A stretch of 64,000 nt of DNA, taken from contig CAWALU010000002.1 in NCBI GenBank assembly GCA_963782985.1, positions 248,001 to 312,000 of the forward strand, given 5' to 3'. The notes under the pieces were generated by a model. The model did not search any database. It saw only the letters and a list, made by a program, of their open reading frames with translations, and was not told the DNA's origin. The position numbers were made by a program, and so were the translations under genes. Source of the stretch: CAVSWT01 sp963782985 (GTDB taxonomy: Bacteria > Bacteroidota > Ignavibacteria > Ignavibacteriales > Ignavibacteriaceae). Below are positions 36,815-45,911 of this stretch, piece by piece. Position 1 is the first letter of the stretch; each line of letters begins with the position of its first letter.

Positions 36815-38020
36815 TCAATTTGCGTTTGAACCATGACAATATCCGCAGAAGCCTATTCCTGCAGTACTTTGAGGGCTTGCATTCACATGACAATTATAGC
36901 AAACAGACCCCATGCTATCATGCCAATCGCCATGCGTATCATTCATAAAATTTGCTGGATGAGTTTTGGGATTAGTTCCTTTTATACCATCGCTATCTAA
37001 ATGACAAGTTATGCAAGTGGGATCGGCACCTTGTGTATCATGACAAGCTGCGCAGCTTTCAATATCTCTTCTTGCCAAAGTTGCATGATCTCCGCCGCCG
37101 CTTCCAACTCCTATCATCATAAAAGAAGATTTTAAGTGAGACGAAGGAACTATGCCGCCTAAGCCAAAATCTGCGTTATCAGCTTGATGACATGATGAAC
37201 AGAAATTTTCAAGATCGTGGCAGGATTGACAATCAGCAGTTTTTCCTTTTGCATCAATGCCGTGTGTAAATCTATAATTTAATTCGTGAACCTTTGTGAT
37301 CTGCTGCTGTTTAACTCCAGCTTTGTTATTAGTAGGAGAATAAGGCTGATAAAAATTATCGGACATATTTGTTTCAGTAATAACGCCGGTTGCGTCGTGG
37401 CATTCTTGACATGAATTATTATCATGGCACATAATACAGCTTGCGTCTAATTCAACTGCGGCAAATTTATGTGATTTAATAAACGCACTGCTTTTATGAT
37501 CCTGCGGTAAAAGATTAGCTGTTGAAATATGACATGACTCGCATGCATTTGAAGCAGCTTTCGTTTCACCATGACAAGAGTAACAAGTTGTCATGGGCGG
37601 ATTTGGATTAGCAAGTTCAGAACTATAATCAACATCTTTAAAACCTTGATGGCATTGTTCGCATTCTAATTTTTGATCGGTAATATGAGAACTATGATTA
37701 AAAATTAATTTTGATTTCTTCTTTTTTAACGCTTCAAAATTATCATCATAATGGCAGGTACTGCATTCATCAGAATTATCTACTTCATGGCACGACGAGC
37801 AGCTTTCGTGGTTTGGAAATAAATTATCATCCAATGATTTACTGTCGGTAACGGCTATATGACACGAAGCGCAATCCGTAACATCAGCGTGCAACTGGTG
37901 TGAAAACTTAATTAGCTTGCTGTTGTCTTCGTCTTCTTTTGCTTCTGAAGTAAATGCGGCAATTAATAAAACCGCCGAAAATATAGGAATAAGAATTAAG
38001 TATAGGTGTTTAAATTTCAT
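36815..38020 (-). CDS. Fourteen-haem c-type cytochrome
   Basis: 401 residues with an N-terminal signal peptide (about 1-27) and no lipobox. Fourteen CxxCH sites are visible, from CASCH (about residue 50) to CGYCH seven residues from the end, about one per 28 residues, plus many free His for distal ligation. Repeated HSSH/HQLH segments match the NrfB/cytochrome c7-like wire proteins. Predicted periplasmic electron wire. It follows the porin gene by ten bases, as in porin-cytochrome conduits. Confidence 0.9.
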   Translation of the reverse strand: MKFKHLYLILIPIFSAVLLIAAFTSEAKEDEDNSKLIKFSHQLHADVTDCASCHIAVTDSKSLDDNLFPNHESCSSCHEVDNSDECSTCHYDDNFEALKKKKSKLIFNHSSHITDQKLECEQCHQGFKDVDYSSELANPNPPMTTCYSCHGETKAASNACESCHISTANLLPQDHKSSAFIKSHKFAAVELDASCIMCHDNNSCQECHDATGVITETNMSDNFYQPYSPTNNKAGVKQQQITKVHELNYRFTHGIDAKGKTADCQSCHDLENFCSSCHQADNADFGLGGIVPSSHLKSSFMMIGVGSGGGDHATLARRDIESCAACHDTQGADPTCITCHLDSDGIKGTNPKTHPANFMNDTHGDWHDSMGSVCYNCHVNASPQSTAGIGFCGYCHGSNAN

Positions 38021-38030
38021 TGTGCATCAA

Positions 38031-39302
38031 TTAAAAATTTGTATTGAACCAGTAGTTTAATTTAAAGAAAAATCTAAAATCGTCTTTATAAATTTTATTG
38101 CTCATATATTGAGCCTGGCAGTCAAATGATAGAGAAGTAAGCGGTCTAACATTAAATCCGCCAAGGATTGTAGTTAGATGGTTTGTTTCATCATCTTTTG
38201 AAAGCTTGTAACCTGTGTATGAAATGCCAAGCGAGGGAGTTAAAAAACCTTCCATAAAAGTGTAAGCCGAATAAAGCGAAAGGGCGTCAAGCTCGCCGGC
38301 GTACCCCATTGTTTTTCTGTAGCTAACGCTTCCGTAATTTGAATTTACGCCAAGAGTTATACGCTGCGAATTATCTTCTTTATAACTTACGTTTCCGAAT
38401 TTGCCTACCAATGTAAATATTTTGGTTAGATTATAATCGGCTCCTACTTCAATCTCCTGCGAATTTCCGTAATCAAAAACGGAAAATATTGAATTGTATT
38501 TAATTCTCGGTTCTCTATAATTATAATATGCGTTAAGCTTAAAGTCTTTTATTTTATCGAATGAACCGTACGCTTCAAACTTTGAAGTTTTTTCAAAATT
38601 AATATCGTAATCATATTTTGTATTTATTGAAAAAACATTTTTCATTTCATAATCAACTTGTGCAGAAGCGTATTCGTATTGGGTGGATTCATTTTGAATA
38701 AGCGTTTGAATTGGATTCAAATTAATATCATATCGTAAAGCCCAATAGTCCTGTGCTTTAAAATTCTTTTTAACGTAACCGAGAATGAATTGCAAATCTT
38801 TCACTGAAGAAGCTGTAAATTTTCCGCCAAAAATGAAATCGTCTTTAAAGTTATCTGTTGTTTCAAATTTTTGATAAGCTGGAACATTACCGCCATAATA
38901 AGCAGATAGTTTATACCCGTGTTTTTTCAAATCAACATTTAATCCGTCAAAAGAACCGCCGGCAACGCCGTTAAAAATTGGCTGTCTTCCCAGCTTAAAG
39001 CTCATTACTTCAAAAATATTTCTTCCTTCAAGATATAAATTATAAAAGCGAAGTCGGGGATCGTCTTTCATATCTTTTGATAAATCAGCTTCAAGGTTTA
39101 AATATGATCTTAAAGAAAATTGTCCTTCGTTAATATTTAAATTTAACATTTGAAACGAGCGAACATACTTAGCTGAAACATCGGCGGTATCAAACCTATC
39201 GAAAGCATATAACGAAGAAGAAAATCTTCCATTTATATTTTGCGAGTAGAAGTATGGGACGGTTAGTAAAATTATCAGCAGTAGTAAAAGATATTTCTTC
39301 AT
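38031..39302 (-). CDS. Outer-membrane porin-like beta-barrel of the cytochrome cluster
   Basis: 423 residues, signal peptide about 1-20. The rest is alternating beta-strand sequence with many Tyr and Phe and ends in Asn-Phe, as outer-membrane barrels do. No Cys or haem motif. Segments LRFYNLYLEG and FKLGRQPIFNGVAGG resemble alginate-type/phosphate-type porin barrels. Its place between a c554-like gene and a 14-haem gene suggests it is the sheath through which a cytochrome crosses the outer membrane. Related in position, not in obvious sequence, to MtrB/OmbB. Confidence 0.75.
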   Translation of the reverse strand: MKKYLLLLLIILLTVPYFYSQNINGRFSSSLYAFDRFDTADVSAKYVRSFQMLNLNINEGQFSLRSYLNLEADLSKDMKDDPRLRFYNLYLEGRNIFEVMSFKLGRQPIFNGVAGGSFDGLNVDLKKHGYKLSAYYGGNVPAYQKFETTDNFKDDFIFGGKFTASSVKDLQFILGYVKKNFKAQDYWALRYDINLNPIQTLIQNESTQYEYASAQVDYEMKNVFSINTKYDYDINFEKTSKFEAYGSFDKIKDFKLNAYYNYREPRIKYNSIFSVFDYGNSQEIEVGADYNLTKIFTLVGKFGNVSYKEDNSQRITLGVNSNYGSVSYRKTMGYAGELDALSLYSAYTFMEGFLTPSLGISYTGYKLSKDDETNHLTTILGGFNVRPLTSLSFDCQAQYMSNKIYKDDFRFFFKLNYWFNTNF

Positions 39303-39321
39303 TTTAAATTCTTTTTGAAAA

Positions 39322-39891
39322 TTATTTTTTATCTGGAATTGGATGTTTTATAGTTTCCCACATTTCGCTTAAGTCCCGCGCAACAAAAGTGGGACTATCA
39401 GGGTTGTGGCATCCCGTGCAAAACTCTTTAAAATCGTTATGAGCAATTAATCCATTGGCAATTGCCGCTTGTCTATCCTTCATAATTTTTAGACTTTTAT
39501 AATCGGCGCCGGCGCCGTGGCAGGTTTCGCATTGAACTCCATCTTCAACTTTAAACTTTGCGTCTTTTAAAGAAGCGTCCACATTATAACCGCTGGCATG
39601 GCAGCGCAAGCAAGCTTCGGTTTCAACGGCTTTAGTTTCGTGCCCTAATTTTTTTGCAATTGAATCCGCTTTTTCTGATTGAAGAGTTTTGTATGCTTCC
39701 GAATGTTTGCTGCTTTTCCAAATATCCAATTGCTTGCCTTGCTTATCAGATTTATGACACATACCGCAGGAAGCGGTTCCAACAAAAGCGTGTTCCGTTG
39801 GCTTATCTTCTCCTTGAGCGTAATTATTTTGTAAAAGCAAAAGGGGAGAAACTAATAACAATATTAGCATGTAAAATGATTTTGTTTTCAT
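39322..39891 (-). CDS. Tetrahaem cytochrome c554-like protein
   Basis: 189 residues. Signal peptide about 1-25 (NNYAQ). Four CxxCH sites: CGMCHK, CLRCHA, CETCHG, CTGCHN. The spacing and the segments GTASCGMCHK, IWKSSKHSEAYKTL and GVQCETCHGAGADY match cytochrome c554/c'. It could pass electrons from the inner membrane to the conduit. Ribosome site GGAG seven bases from ATG. A hairpin separates it from the upstream T9SS-tagged cytochrome. Confidence 0.9.
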   Translation of the reverse strand: MKTKSFYMLILLLVSPLLLLQNNYAQGEDKPTEHAFVGTASCGMCHKSDKQGKQLDIWKSSKHSEAYKTLQSEKADSIAKKLGHETKAVETEACLRCHASGYNVDASLKDAKFKVEDGVQCETCHGAGADYKSLKIMKDRQAAIANGLIAHNDFKEFCTGCHNPDSPTFVARDLSEMWETIKHPIPDKK

Positions 39892-39930
39892 TTTTATCTC
39901 CAGATATTTACTGAAATTTAGATTTTAATT

Positions 39931-39964
39931 AGAGAGTTCATCTCTTGTGGATAATGAACTCTCT
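39931..39964 (-). terminator. 11-bp hairpin inside the cytochrome cluster
   Basis: AGAGAGTTCAT (39931-39941) pairs perfectly with ATGAACTCTCT (39954-39964), loop of 12. It lies 22 bases after the stop of the T9SS-tagged cytochrome gene and before the c554-like gene. The following minus-strand bases are AT-rich without a clean T-run, so it could be a partial terminator or an mRNA-stabilising or processing site. Confidence 0.5.
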
Positions 39965-39986
39965 AAAATCTATTATGAATTGTCCT

Positions 39987-41564
39987 TTACTTTAACAGAA
40001 CCATCTTCTTAACCATTGAAAAATCATTTGCTTCAATTCTGTACAAATAAACGCCTGATGATAATGCGGAAGCATTCCAATCAACAGTGTACTTACCCTG
40101 TGGCATATACTCATTCACTAAGGTAGCAACTTCATTTCCAATTGCATCGTAAATTATAATTTTAACATTTCCAGCTTTAGGTAATGCAAAATTAATTTCT
40201 GTAGTTGGATTAAATGGATTCGGATAATTCTGACTTAAAGCATATTCGCTTGGAATTTCTGAATTTTCATTTCTAACTGAAGACGCATTGAAATCTGCAA
40301 TCGCATCTTGCAGAAGTTTTTGCACTAATCTTGTATTATGAATTCCATGGCTTCCTTCTTGTTGAGCCGATAATAAATTGTAATTAGCTTGTTTAAATTT
40401 ATCAGTTAAAGAATCCTGCGAAGATGCCATATTCAATTCAGCCTGCAAAGCAGCCATTAAGCTGTCTGTTTTAGATTGAACCCCTCTATAATCAAATAAC
40501 TTGTCATGATTTGACGTATCGACAACTGCAGTATAATCGGCGTGGCAAGTTAAGCACGCTTGGATTCTTGGAACAAATTTATGACCATGAGCCGCGCCAA
40601 ATTCATCTGTACCATCATTATTTAGATGACAGTTTATACATCTTTCTTTAGTGGCATATGTGTGCGCGGAATTCTGATAAGTTTTACCGGGATATTGATA
40701 ACCAAATTGTTTGGTTCCGCTAAAGCATTCGGATGTGGTATGATGAGGAGCTGAATTTACATCAACGGTATCTTCAATTTCCGCGTTATGACATTCGTCG
40801 CAAATTACTCTCGCGCCTGAAACAGGGAAACGTAATTGGTGTGGAAATTCTTTTGAATGCGGATTATGACAAGCTACGCAAGTTAACGGCTGAATTTTAT
40901 CGCCGGTAGCGTCTAATTTTTCTTCATAATTTTCGGGGTCATTAGCAAATCTTATAAAACTTTGAGCAACGTGGCATTTAACGCAAGCGGGGTTATTTAC
41001 TACAAATGAAGTATTAGCGGATTTGGCATGACCGGAAACTTCCCATTCTTCATAAAATCCATGATGAGAACCCTGATGGCATTTGCCGCAAAGTTCAGCC
41101 GAATAATCAAGATTATGTGTACCACCTGTAAAATCCCAATGGCTGGAAGCGAGAGTTTTATCTTCGTTGCCAAGAGGTCCGTGGCAGGCTTCGCATTGCA
41201 CATTTTTAACTCTATTAAAGCCAGCAATATCAGTAATTGCATAATTGGGCGTACCGTTGGCATCCAAAACTACATATTCATCAGCGCCGTAATTTTCGTT
41301 TTCTGTATCCCAGCCTGTATTATGGCAACTTAAACATGCAAATCCATAATGAGAATTAAAAATTGAATCTTGAGCCTCTGCATGTAAAGTGTTTTTCCAT
41401 TGTTCATAAATTGGAGATGCAATGCCGTCCGTTTTATGGCAGCCGGCGCAGGCGGAAATTTGCGGTGAATTTTCATCGCCTACTCCTAAATAATAATTTT
41501 GCGCAGCCGCAAAAGAAAAAGCAGCTAACACTAAAACTGCCGTGAAAAGTATTTTTTGTTTCAT
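39987..41564 (-). CDS. Nine-haem cytochrome with C-terminal T9SS sorting domain
   Basis: 525 residues. Signal peptide about 1-21 (FAAAQ). Residues 35-345 hold nine CxxCH sites (CAGCH, CLSCH, CEACH, CGKCH, CVKCH, CVACH, CDECH, CINCH, CLTCH) with c554-like spacing and SGHA/HNPH distal-His segments. A helical stretch (about 355-430) follows. The last 80 residues are a typical T9SS type A sorting domain: SQNYPNPFNPTTEINF, IIIYDAIGNEVATLVN, GVYLYRIEA and final KKMVLLK. So the protein should cross the outer membrane by T9SS and sit on the surface or be released. It begins the five-gene cluster. Confidence 0.93.
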   Translation of the reverse strand: MKQKILFTAVLVLAAFSFAAAQNYYLGVGDENSPQISACAGCHKTDGIASPIYEQWKNTLHAEAQDSIFNSHYGFACLSCHNTGWDTENENYGADEYVVLDANGTPNYAITDIAGFNRVKNVQCEACHGPLGNEDKTLASSHWDFTGGTHNLDYSAELCGKCHQGSHHGFYEEWEVSGHAKSANTSFVVNNPACVKCHVAQSFIRFANDPENYEEKLDATGDKIQPLTCVACHNPHSKEFPHQLRFPVSGARVICDECHNAEIEDTVDVNSAPHHTTSECFSGTKQFGYQYPGKTYQNSAHTYATKERCINCHLNNDGTDEFGAAHGHKFVPRIQACLTCHADYTAVVDTSNHDKLFDYRGVQSKTDSLMAALQAELNMASSQDSLTDKFKQANYNLLSAQQEGSHGIHNTRLVQKLLQDAIADFNASSVRNENSEIPSEYALSQNYPNPFNPTTEINFALPKAGNVKIIIYDAIGNEVATLVNEYMPQGKYTVDWNASALSSGVYLYRIEANDFSMVKKMVLLK

Positions 41565-41802
41565 CGTATAACCCCGGGATATTTTATTATGTATTTAAAT
41601 TTAACACGTGCTAAACCTATGACAAAAACTAAACCAATTTCATAGATTAGAATTTTAATAAAAAAATAAGGAAAGGTTTTCAAAAGTGAGAAAGCATAAA
41701 ATTCTTTCTCTTTAGAGAGAAAAAACATTTTAATAGTAGTTGGCAATTCGTTTATCTCTAAGTTAAATTAACAAATCGAATCAAACATTAAATTTTAAAC
41801 TT

Positions 41803-42327
41803 ATGAAATTATCAAACTCTACCTTTGCTATCCGGCTTGCAATATATATAATATTAATAATTACTTTCAATTCCTGCGAGAAAGAAATGAGCTCCAATAA
41901 AAAAAGCTTTTATGTTTCCGATAGTTTAATTTATAATTATAGCGGCGATCAATTGTTTAGCGGTAATGTTATAGATACGATCAACAATCAGATTATATTT
42001 TATGAAGTACGCAATGGAATTAAAAATGGGGATTTCAAAATTTCATCGCTTGACAGCGTTCCAATTATGTCAGGCAAAATTAGAAATAATAAAAATATTG
42101 GGGAATGGAAATATTATTATAAAGACGGCAGCCTTGAAACCAAAGGATTTTTTAAAGATGATTTAACTGATAGTCTATGGATTTGGTATTATCCAAATGG
42201 AAATGTTAAAGAAAAAGGTAATTTTCATTTGGGCAATAGAACCGGGAAATGGTTAAGCTATGATGAAAAAGGGAGTTTAACTGAAACAAAAAATTTTCCC
42301 GACTCGCTGTCTGTATCACAAAAATGA
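41803..42327 (+). CDS. MORN/YwqK-type repeat lipoprotein
   Basis: 174 residues. Lipoprotein-like signal ending FNSC (about residue 25). Residues about 80-160 contain MORN-variant repeats: GEWKYYYKDGSLETKGFF, LWIWYYPNGNVKEKGNF and GKWLSYDEKGSL, the 'YwqK antitoxin-like' repeat seen in many Bacteroidota. No toxin gene is adjacent. Divergent from the cytochrome cluster (238-base gap) and followed by a paralogue. Confidence 0.78.
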   Translation: MKLSNSTFAIRLAIYIILIITFNSCEKEMSSNKKSFYVSDSLIYNYSGDQLFSGNVIDTINNQIIFYEVRNGIKNGDFKISSLDSVPIMSGKIRNNKNIGEWKYYYKDGSLETKGFFKDDLTDSLWIWYYPNGNVKEKGNFHLGNRTGKWLSYDEKGSLTETKNFPDSLSVSQK

Positions 42328-42489
42328 ATTAAATTTAATAGCCTTTAATTTACCAATTGAACTTTTTAAAATATTTTTTTTATATTACACGCCAAGATAT
42401 TTAATCCCTCCTAAGTATTTTAAAATGGACAAGCGGCTTTAGGCTGCAAAAAACTAAAACTTTTTCTAATTATTCTTATAAAGGATTTT

Positions 42490-43035
42490 ATGAAATTCTT
42501 AATCCATTTTAAGAGCTATTTACTTTTATTATTCACTTCACTTTTATTTTTGTTTAATTCTTGTTCCGATAAAATTGGCGGCAAGTACGGCTACTTTTTT
42601 AAAGATGGAATGATAATTAACTCCGCTACAAATAAATTATATTCCGGCAGAATTGACGCTGTTATTAATAATAAAAAACTTGTATATGACGTTGTAAAAG
42701 GGAAAAAAGAAGGAACTTTTATTTCTTATTTTTCAAATGGTAAAGTGGAAATGATAGGAACAATGCAAGGAAATAAAAATTCAGGCTATTGGAAATATTA
42801 TTATTCAAATGGAAATATTGAAAGCGAAGGTAATTTTATAAATGATGAAGCCGATGGAAATTGGAAATGGTACTATCCAAATGGAAAGCTAAAAGAAAAA
42901 GGAATTTATTTAGACGGAAAGAAAAACGGCGTTTGGATTATATTTGAAAAAGACGGGAAACCTCAATCAAAATTAATCTTTGTGGAAGATAAAAAAGTAA
43001 ATGAAATAGAATATTACAAATCCCGCAGTAGTTAA
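42490..43035 (+). CDS. MORN/YwqK-type repeat lipoprotein, paralogue
   Basis: 181 residues. Signal ending FNSC (about residue 25), then the same architecture as the preceding gene: SGYWKYYYSNGNIESEGNF, GNWKWYYPNGKLKEKGIY, NGVWIIFEKDGK. The two share most of the repeat pattern and the lipobox, pointing to tandem duplication. ATG preceded by AAGGATT. Role unknown; envelope location predicted. Confidence 0.78.
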   Translation: MKFLIHFKSYLLLLFTSLLFLFNSCSDKIGGKYGYFFKDGMIINSATNKLYSGRIDAVINNKKLVYDVVKGKKEGTFISYFSNGKVEMIGTMQGNKNSGYWKYYYSNGNIESEGNFINDEADGNWKWYYPNGKLKEKGIYLDGKKNGVWIIFEKDGKPQSKLIFVEDKKVNEIEYYKSRSS

Positions 43036-43242
43036 TTGTTCAGCCGGATTATAGTGAATACCGCGAAATTTAATTCGTGCAATTTATGTAATTCTTGGCT
43101 TAACTTTCTTTCGCAGCCCATCAGAATTAACCCTCCCCGCTATTTTACCTTTAAAGAATTATTTGATTGTAAGCAAAAAAATGCCTTAAATTAGCGCCCT
43201 AATTTAAAAGCCAAATTTTAGAAAATCATAAACAGAGTAAAA

Positions 43243-45696
43243 ATGAGTAAAAACTTAGTTATAGTTGAATCGCCTGCTAAAGCAAAAACAATTGAAAAAT
43301 TTCTCGGCAAAGATTATTTAGTTATGTCAAGCTATGGTCACGTTCGTGATTTGGAAAAAAAAGAAAAAGGAATTGACATTGAAAATAATTTTAAACCATT
43401 CTATAAAATTTCACCCGACAAAAAAGAAGTAATTAGGCAACTCAAAAAATTTGCCGCTGATTCAGAAATAGTTTGGCTTGCTTCGGATGAAGACCGCGAG
43501 GGAGAAGCAATTTCATGGCATTTAAAAGAAGCGCTTGAATTAAAACCAGAAAAAATCAGAAGAATTGTTTTTCATGAGATAACTAAAAATGCAATTTTAA
43601 GAGCAATAGAAAATCCAAGAGATATTGATATTAATTTAGTTGAAGCGCAGCAGGCGAGGAGAATTCTTGATAGAATTGTCGGCTTTGATCTTTCGCCGGT
43701 GTTGTGGCGAAAAGTAAAACCGAAACTTTCTGCGGGAAGAGTTCAGTCAGTCGCGGTTAGATTAATTGTTGAACGGGAAAGAGAGATTGATGCGTTTACT
43801 TCTGAATCTCAATTTAGAGTTACCGCCAATTTTATTGTTAAAGATGAAAAAGGAAATACATATAATTTAAAAGCTGAACTTCCTAATAAATTTCAAAATG
43901 AAGAAAAAGCAAATGAGTTTTTAAATAAATGTATTGAAGCAGAATTTACAATTGAAAGTCTTGAAAAGAAGCCTGTTAAAAAATCTCCCTCCGCTCCTTT
44001 CACAACTTCAACGCTTCAGCAGGAAGCAAGCAGAAAGCTGCGATATTCGGTGGGACGCACAATGTTAATCGCTCAAAAATTATATGAAGCCGGAAAAATA
44101 ACTTATATGCGTACTGATTCTGTTAATCTATCGGAAGACGCAATTAAAGATTCTGAAAATCAAATAAGAAAAGAATACGGCGATAAATATTCTCACACAA
44201 GAAGATTTAAAACAAAATCAGCCAACGCGCAGGAAGCGCATGAGGCAATTCGCCCGACCTATTTTGACGCTGAAAAAATTGAAGGCTCAAAAGATGAGCA
44301 ATCTTTATATGATTTGATTTGGAAACGAGCAATCGCATCACAAATGAGCGACGCAGAGATTGAAAGAACTATTGCCAAGATTAATATTTCAACTAACAAA
44401 GAACAATTTGTAGCTAAAGGCGAAGTAATAATTTTTGACGGTTTCTTAAAAGTTTATTTAGAATCAAGCGATGAAGACGACGCAGAAAAAGAAGATTCTG
44501 GAATTTTGCCTCCCCTAAATGTCGGTGAAAAACTTGAAGTTGATAACATTACAGCGATGGAAAGATTCACCCGTCCCCCGGCGCGCTACACTGAAGCGAG
44601 TCTTGTAAAAAGACTGGAAGAACTTGGAATCGGCAGACCTTCCACTTATGCGCCGATTATTAGCACAATACAAAAGCGAGGATATGTTGTTAAAGAAGAA
44701 CGGATGGGAACCGAGCGTGATTACCGCGTGCTTATTCTAAATAATCATAAAAATATTAATAAAGAAAAAAGAACTGAAATTACTGGAGCTGAAAAAGGGA
44801 AGATGTATCCCGCTGATATTGCAATGCTGGTTAATGATTTTCTTTTACAAAATTTTCCGCAAATAATGGATTATAAATTTACCGCAAATGTGGAAGATGA
44901 ATTGGATGAAATTGCAAATGGAGAAGTGGATTGGCATAAAATGCTAAGCGAGTTTTATTATCCATTTAAAAAACGCGTTGATGAAACGATTGAAACGAGC
45001 GAGCGAGTTTACGGAGAAAGAATTCTTGGTACTGATCCTAAAACCGGCAAGCAGCTTTCTGTCCGTATGGCAAGATTTGGCGCGGTGGCTCAACTAACTG
45101 ATTTAAATAACCCTGACGAAAAACCCGAATATGCAGGATTAAGAAATACTCAAAAATTAGAAAATATAACTTTAGAAGAGGCGCTTGAATTATTTAAATT
45201 GCCGCGCGACGTTGGCGAATTTGAAGGGCACGTTGTAGTGGCTGCAATCGGGCGTTTTGGTCCTTATGTCAGGCATGATGGAAAATTCTATTCGCTTGGC
45301 AAAATGTATGATCCGCATACAGTTGATATTGAAACTTCGATTCAGGTTATTGAAGAAAAAAGAAAAAAAGACGCTGAAAAAACCATAAAAACCTTTGAGC
45401 AGGATACTGAAATTCAGGTTTTAAACGGGCGCTGGGGTCCATATATAAAAGCGGGAAAAAGAAACGTCAGAATTCCAAAAGATGTTGAGGCAGCCAGCTT
45501 AACTTATGAGGCAGTAGCTAAGTTAATTGAAGAAACTCCCGTTTCAAAAAGTAGATTTGCAAAATCTTCAAATAAAAAAAATGAAGATACTAAAGATAAA
45601 AAAGCTGCCGAGAAAAAATCATCAATAAAAACTTCAACTAAAAAAGCAACCGCAAAAAAATCGTCGTCAAAAACAAAAAGTAAAAAGAGCAAATAG
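43243..45696 (+). CDS. topA: DNA topoisomerase I
   Basis: 817 residues. TOPRIM at the start (VIVESPAKAKTIEKFL, SDEDREGEAISWH), DNA-cleaving Tyr in TYMRTDSVNLS, and GRPSTYAPIISTI downstream. The C-terminal part has two TopA-C type repeats (GRFGPYVRHDG, GRWGPYIKAG) in place of zinc fingers and ends in a Lys/Ser/Thr-rich tail of about 50 residues, a common DNA-binding extension. Removes negative supercoils. Standing alone with a 207-base upstream gap. Confidence 0.97.
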   Translation: MSKNLVIVESPAKAKTIEKFLGKDYLVMSSYGHVRDLEKKEKGIDIENNFKPFYKISPDKKEVIRQLKKFAADSEIVWLASDEDREGEAISWHLKEALELKPEKIRRIVFHEITKNAILRAIENPRDIDINLVEAQQARRILDRIVGFDLSPVLWRKVKPKLSAGRVQSVAVRLIVEREREIDAFTSESQFRVTANFIVKDEKGNTYNLKAELPNKFQNEEKANEFLNKCIEAEFTIESLEKKPVKKSPSAPFTTSTLQQEASRKLRYSVGRTMLIAQKLYEAGKITYMRTDSVNLSEDAIKDSENQIRKEYGDKYSHTRRFKTKSANAQEAHEAIRPTYFDAEKIEGSKDEQSLYDLIWKRAIASQMSDAEIERTIAKINISTNKEQFVAKGEVIIFDGFLKVYLESSDEDDAEKEDSGILPPLNVGEKLEVDNITAMERFTRPPARYTEASLVKRLEELGIGRPSTYAPIISTIQKRGYVVKEERMGTERDYRVLILNNHKNINKEKRTEITGAEKGKMYPADIAMLVNDFLLQNFPQIMDYKFTANVEDELDEIANGEVDWHKMLSEFYYPFKKRVDETIETSERVYGERILGTDPKTGKQLSVRMARFGAVAQLTDLNNPDEKPEYAGLRNTQKLENITLEEALELFKLPRDVGEFEGHVVVAAIGRFGPYVRHDGKFYSLGKMYDPHTVDIETSIQVIEEKRKKDAEKTIKTFEQDTEIQVLNGRWGPYIKAGKRNVRIPKDVEAASLTYEAVAKLIEETPVSKSRFAKSSNKKNEDTKDKKAAEKKSSIKTSTKKATAKKSSSKTKSKKSK

Positions 45697-45776
45697 ATGA
45701 AGTAAAATTTCCTTTTGGGAGATAAAGTTTTTAATCTTAATTAAAATTTTAGAGGGTTGGTATTCTTTAACAACTT

Positions 45777-45806
45777 TTGTTAGAATTTCCCAAATGCCTA
45801 TATTTG
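45777..45806 (+). promoter_or_regulatory. Bacteroidota-type promoter for tRNA-Ser
   Basis: TTG (45777-45779), 19-base spacer, TATATTTG (45799-45806): an exact consensus match ending 13 bases before the tRNA 5' end. This is the best promoter in the window and supports the assignment to Bacteroidota-like sigma factor use. Confidence 0.7.
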
Positions 45807-45819
45807 CAAAACTTTTTTT

Positions 45820-45909
45820 GGAAAGATGCAGGAGTGGTTTAACTGGCACGCCTGGAAAGCGTGTGTACCTTCACGGGTACCGAGGGTTCGAATCCCTCTC
45901 TTTCCGCCA
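45820..45909 (+). tRNA. tRNA-Ser (anticodon GGA)
   Basis: 90 bases including an encoded CCA. Acceptor stem GGAAAGA pairs with TCTTTCC; anticodon stem CACGC/GCGTG encloses loop CTGGAAA with anticodon GGA at 45854-45856; the T arm is GAGGG-TTCGAAT-CCCTC. A long variable arm (TACCTTCACGGGTA) marks it as a type II serine tRNA. The 3' 15 bases are repeated at 46311-46325, marking the edge of an inserted element. Confidence 0.97.
45893..45907 (+). repeat. Direct repeat, left copy (tRNA 3' end)
   Basis: TCCCTCTCTTTCCGC, the T-arm/acceptor end of tRNA-Ser, identical to 46311-46325. Likely attachment or insertion-site duplication. Confidence 0.75.
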
Positions 45910-45911
45910 AC

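Noticed and set aside
36798..36893. N-terminal extension of the seven-haem lipoprotein to an upstream start
   Set aside because: It would overlap the previous gene by 79 bases and bury the lipoprotein signal; the ATG at 36797 is much better.
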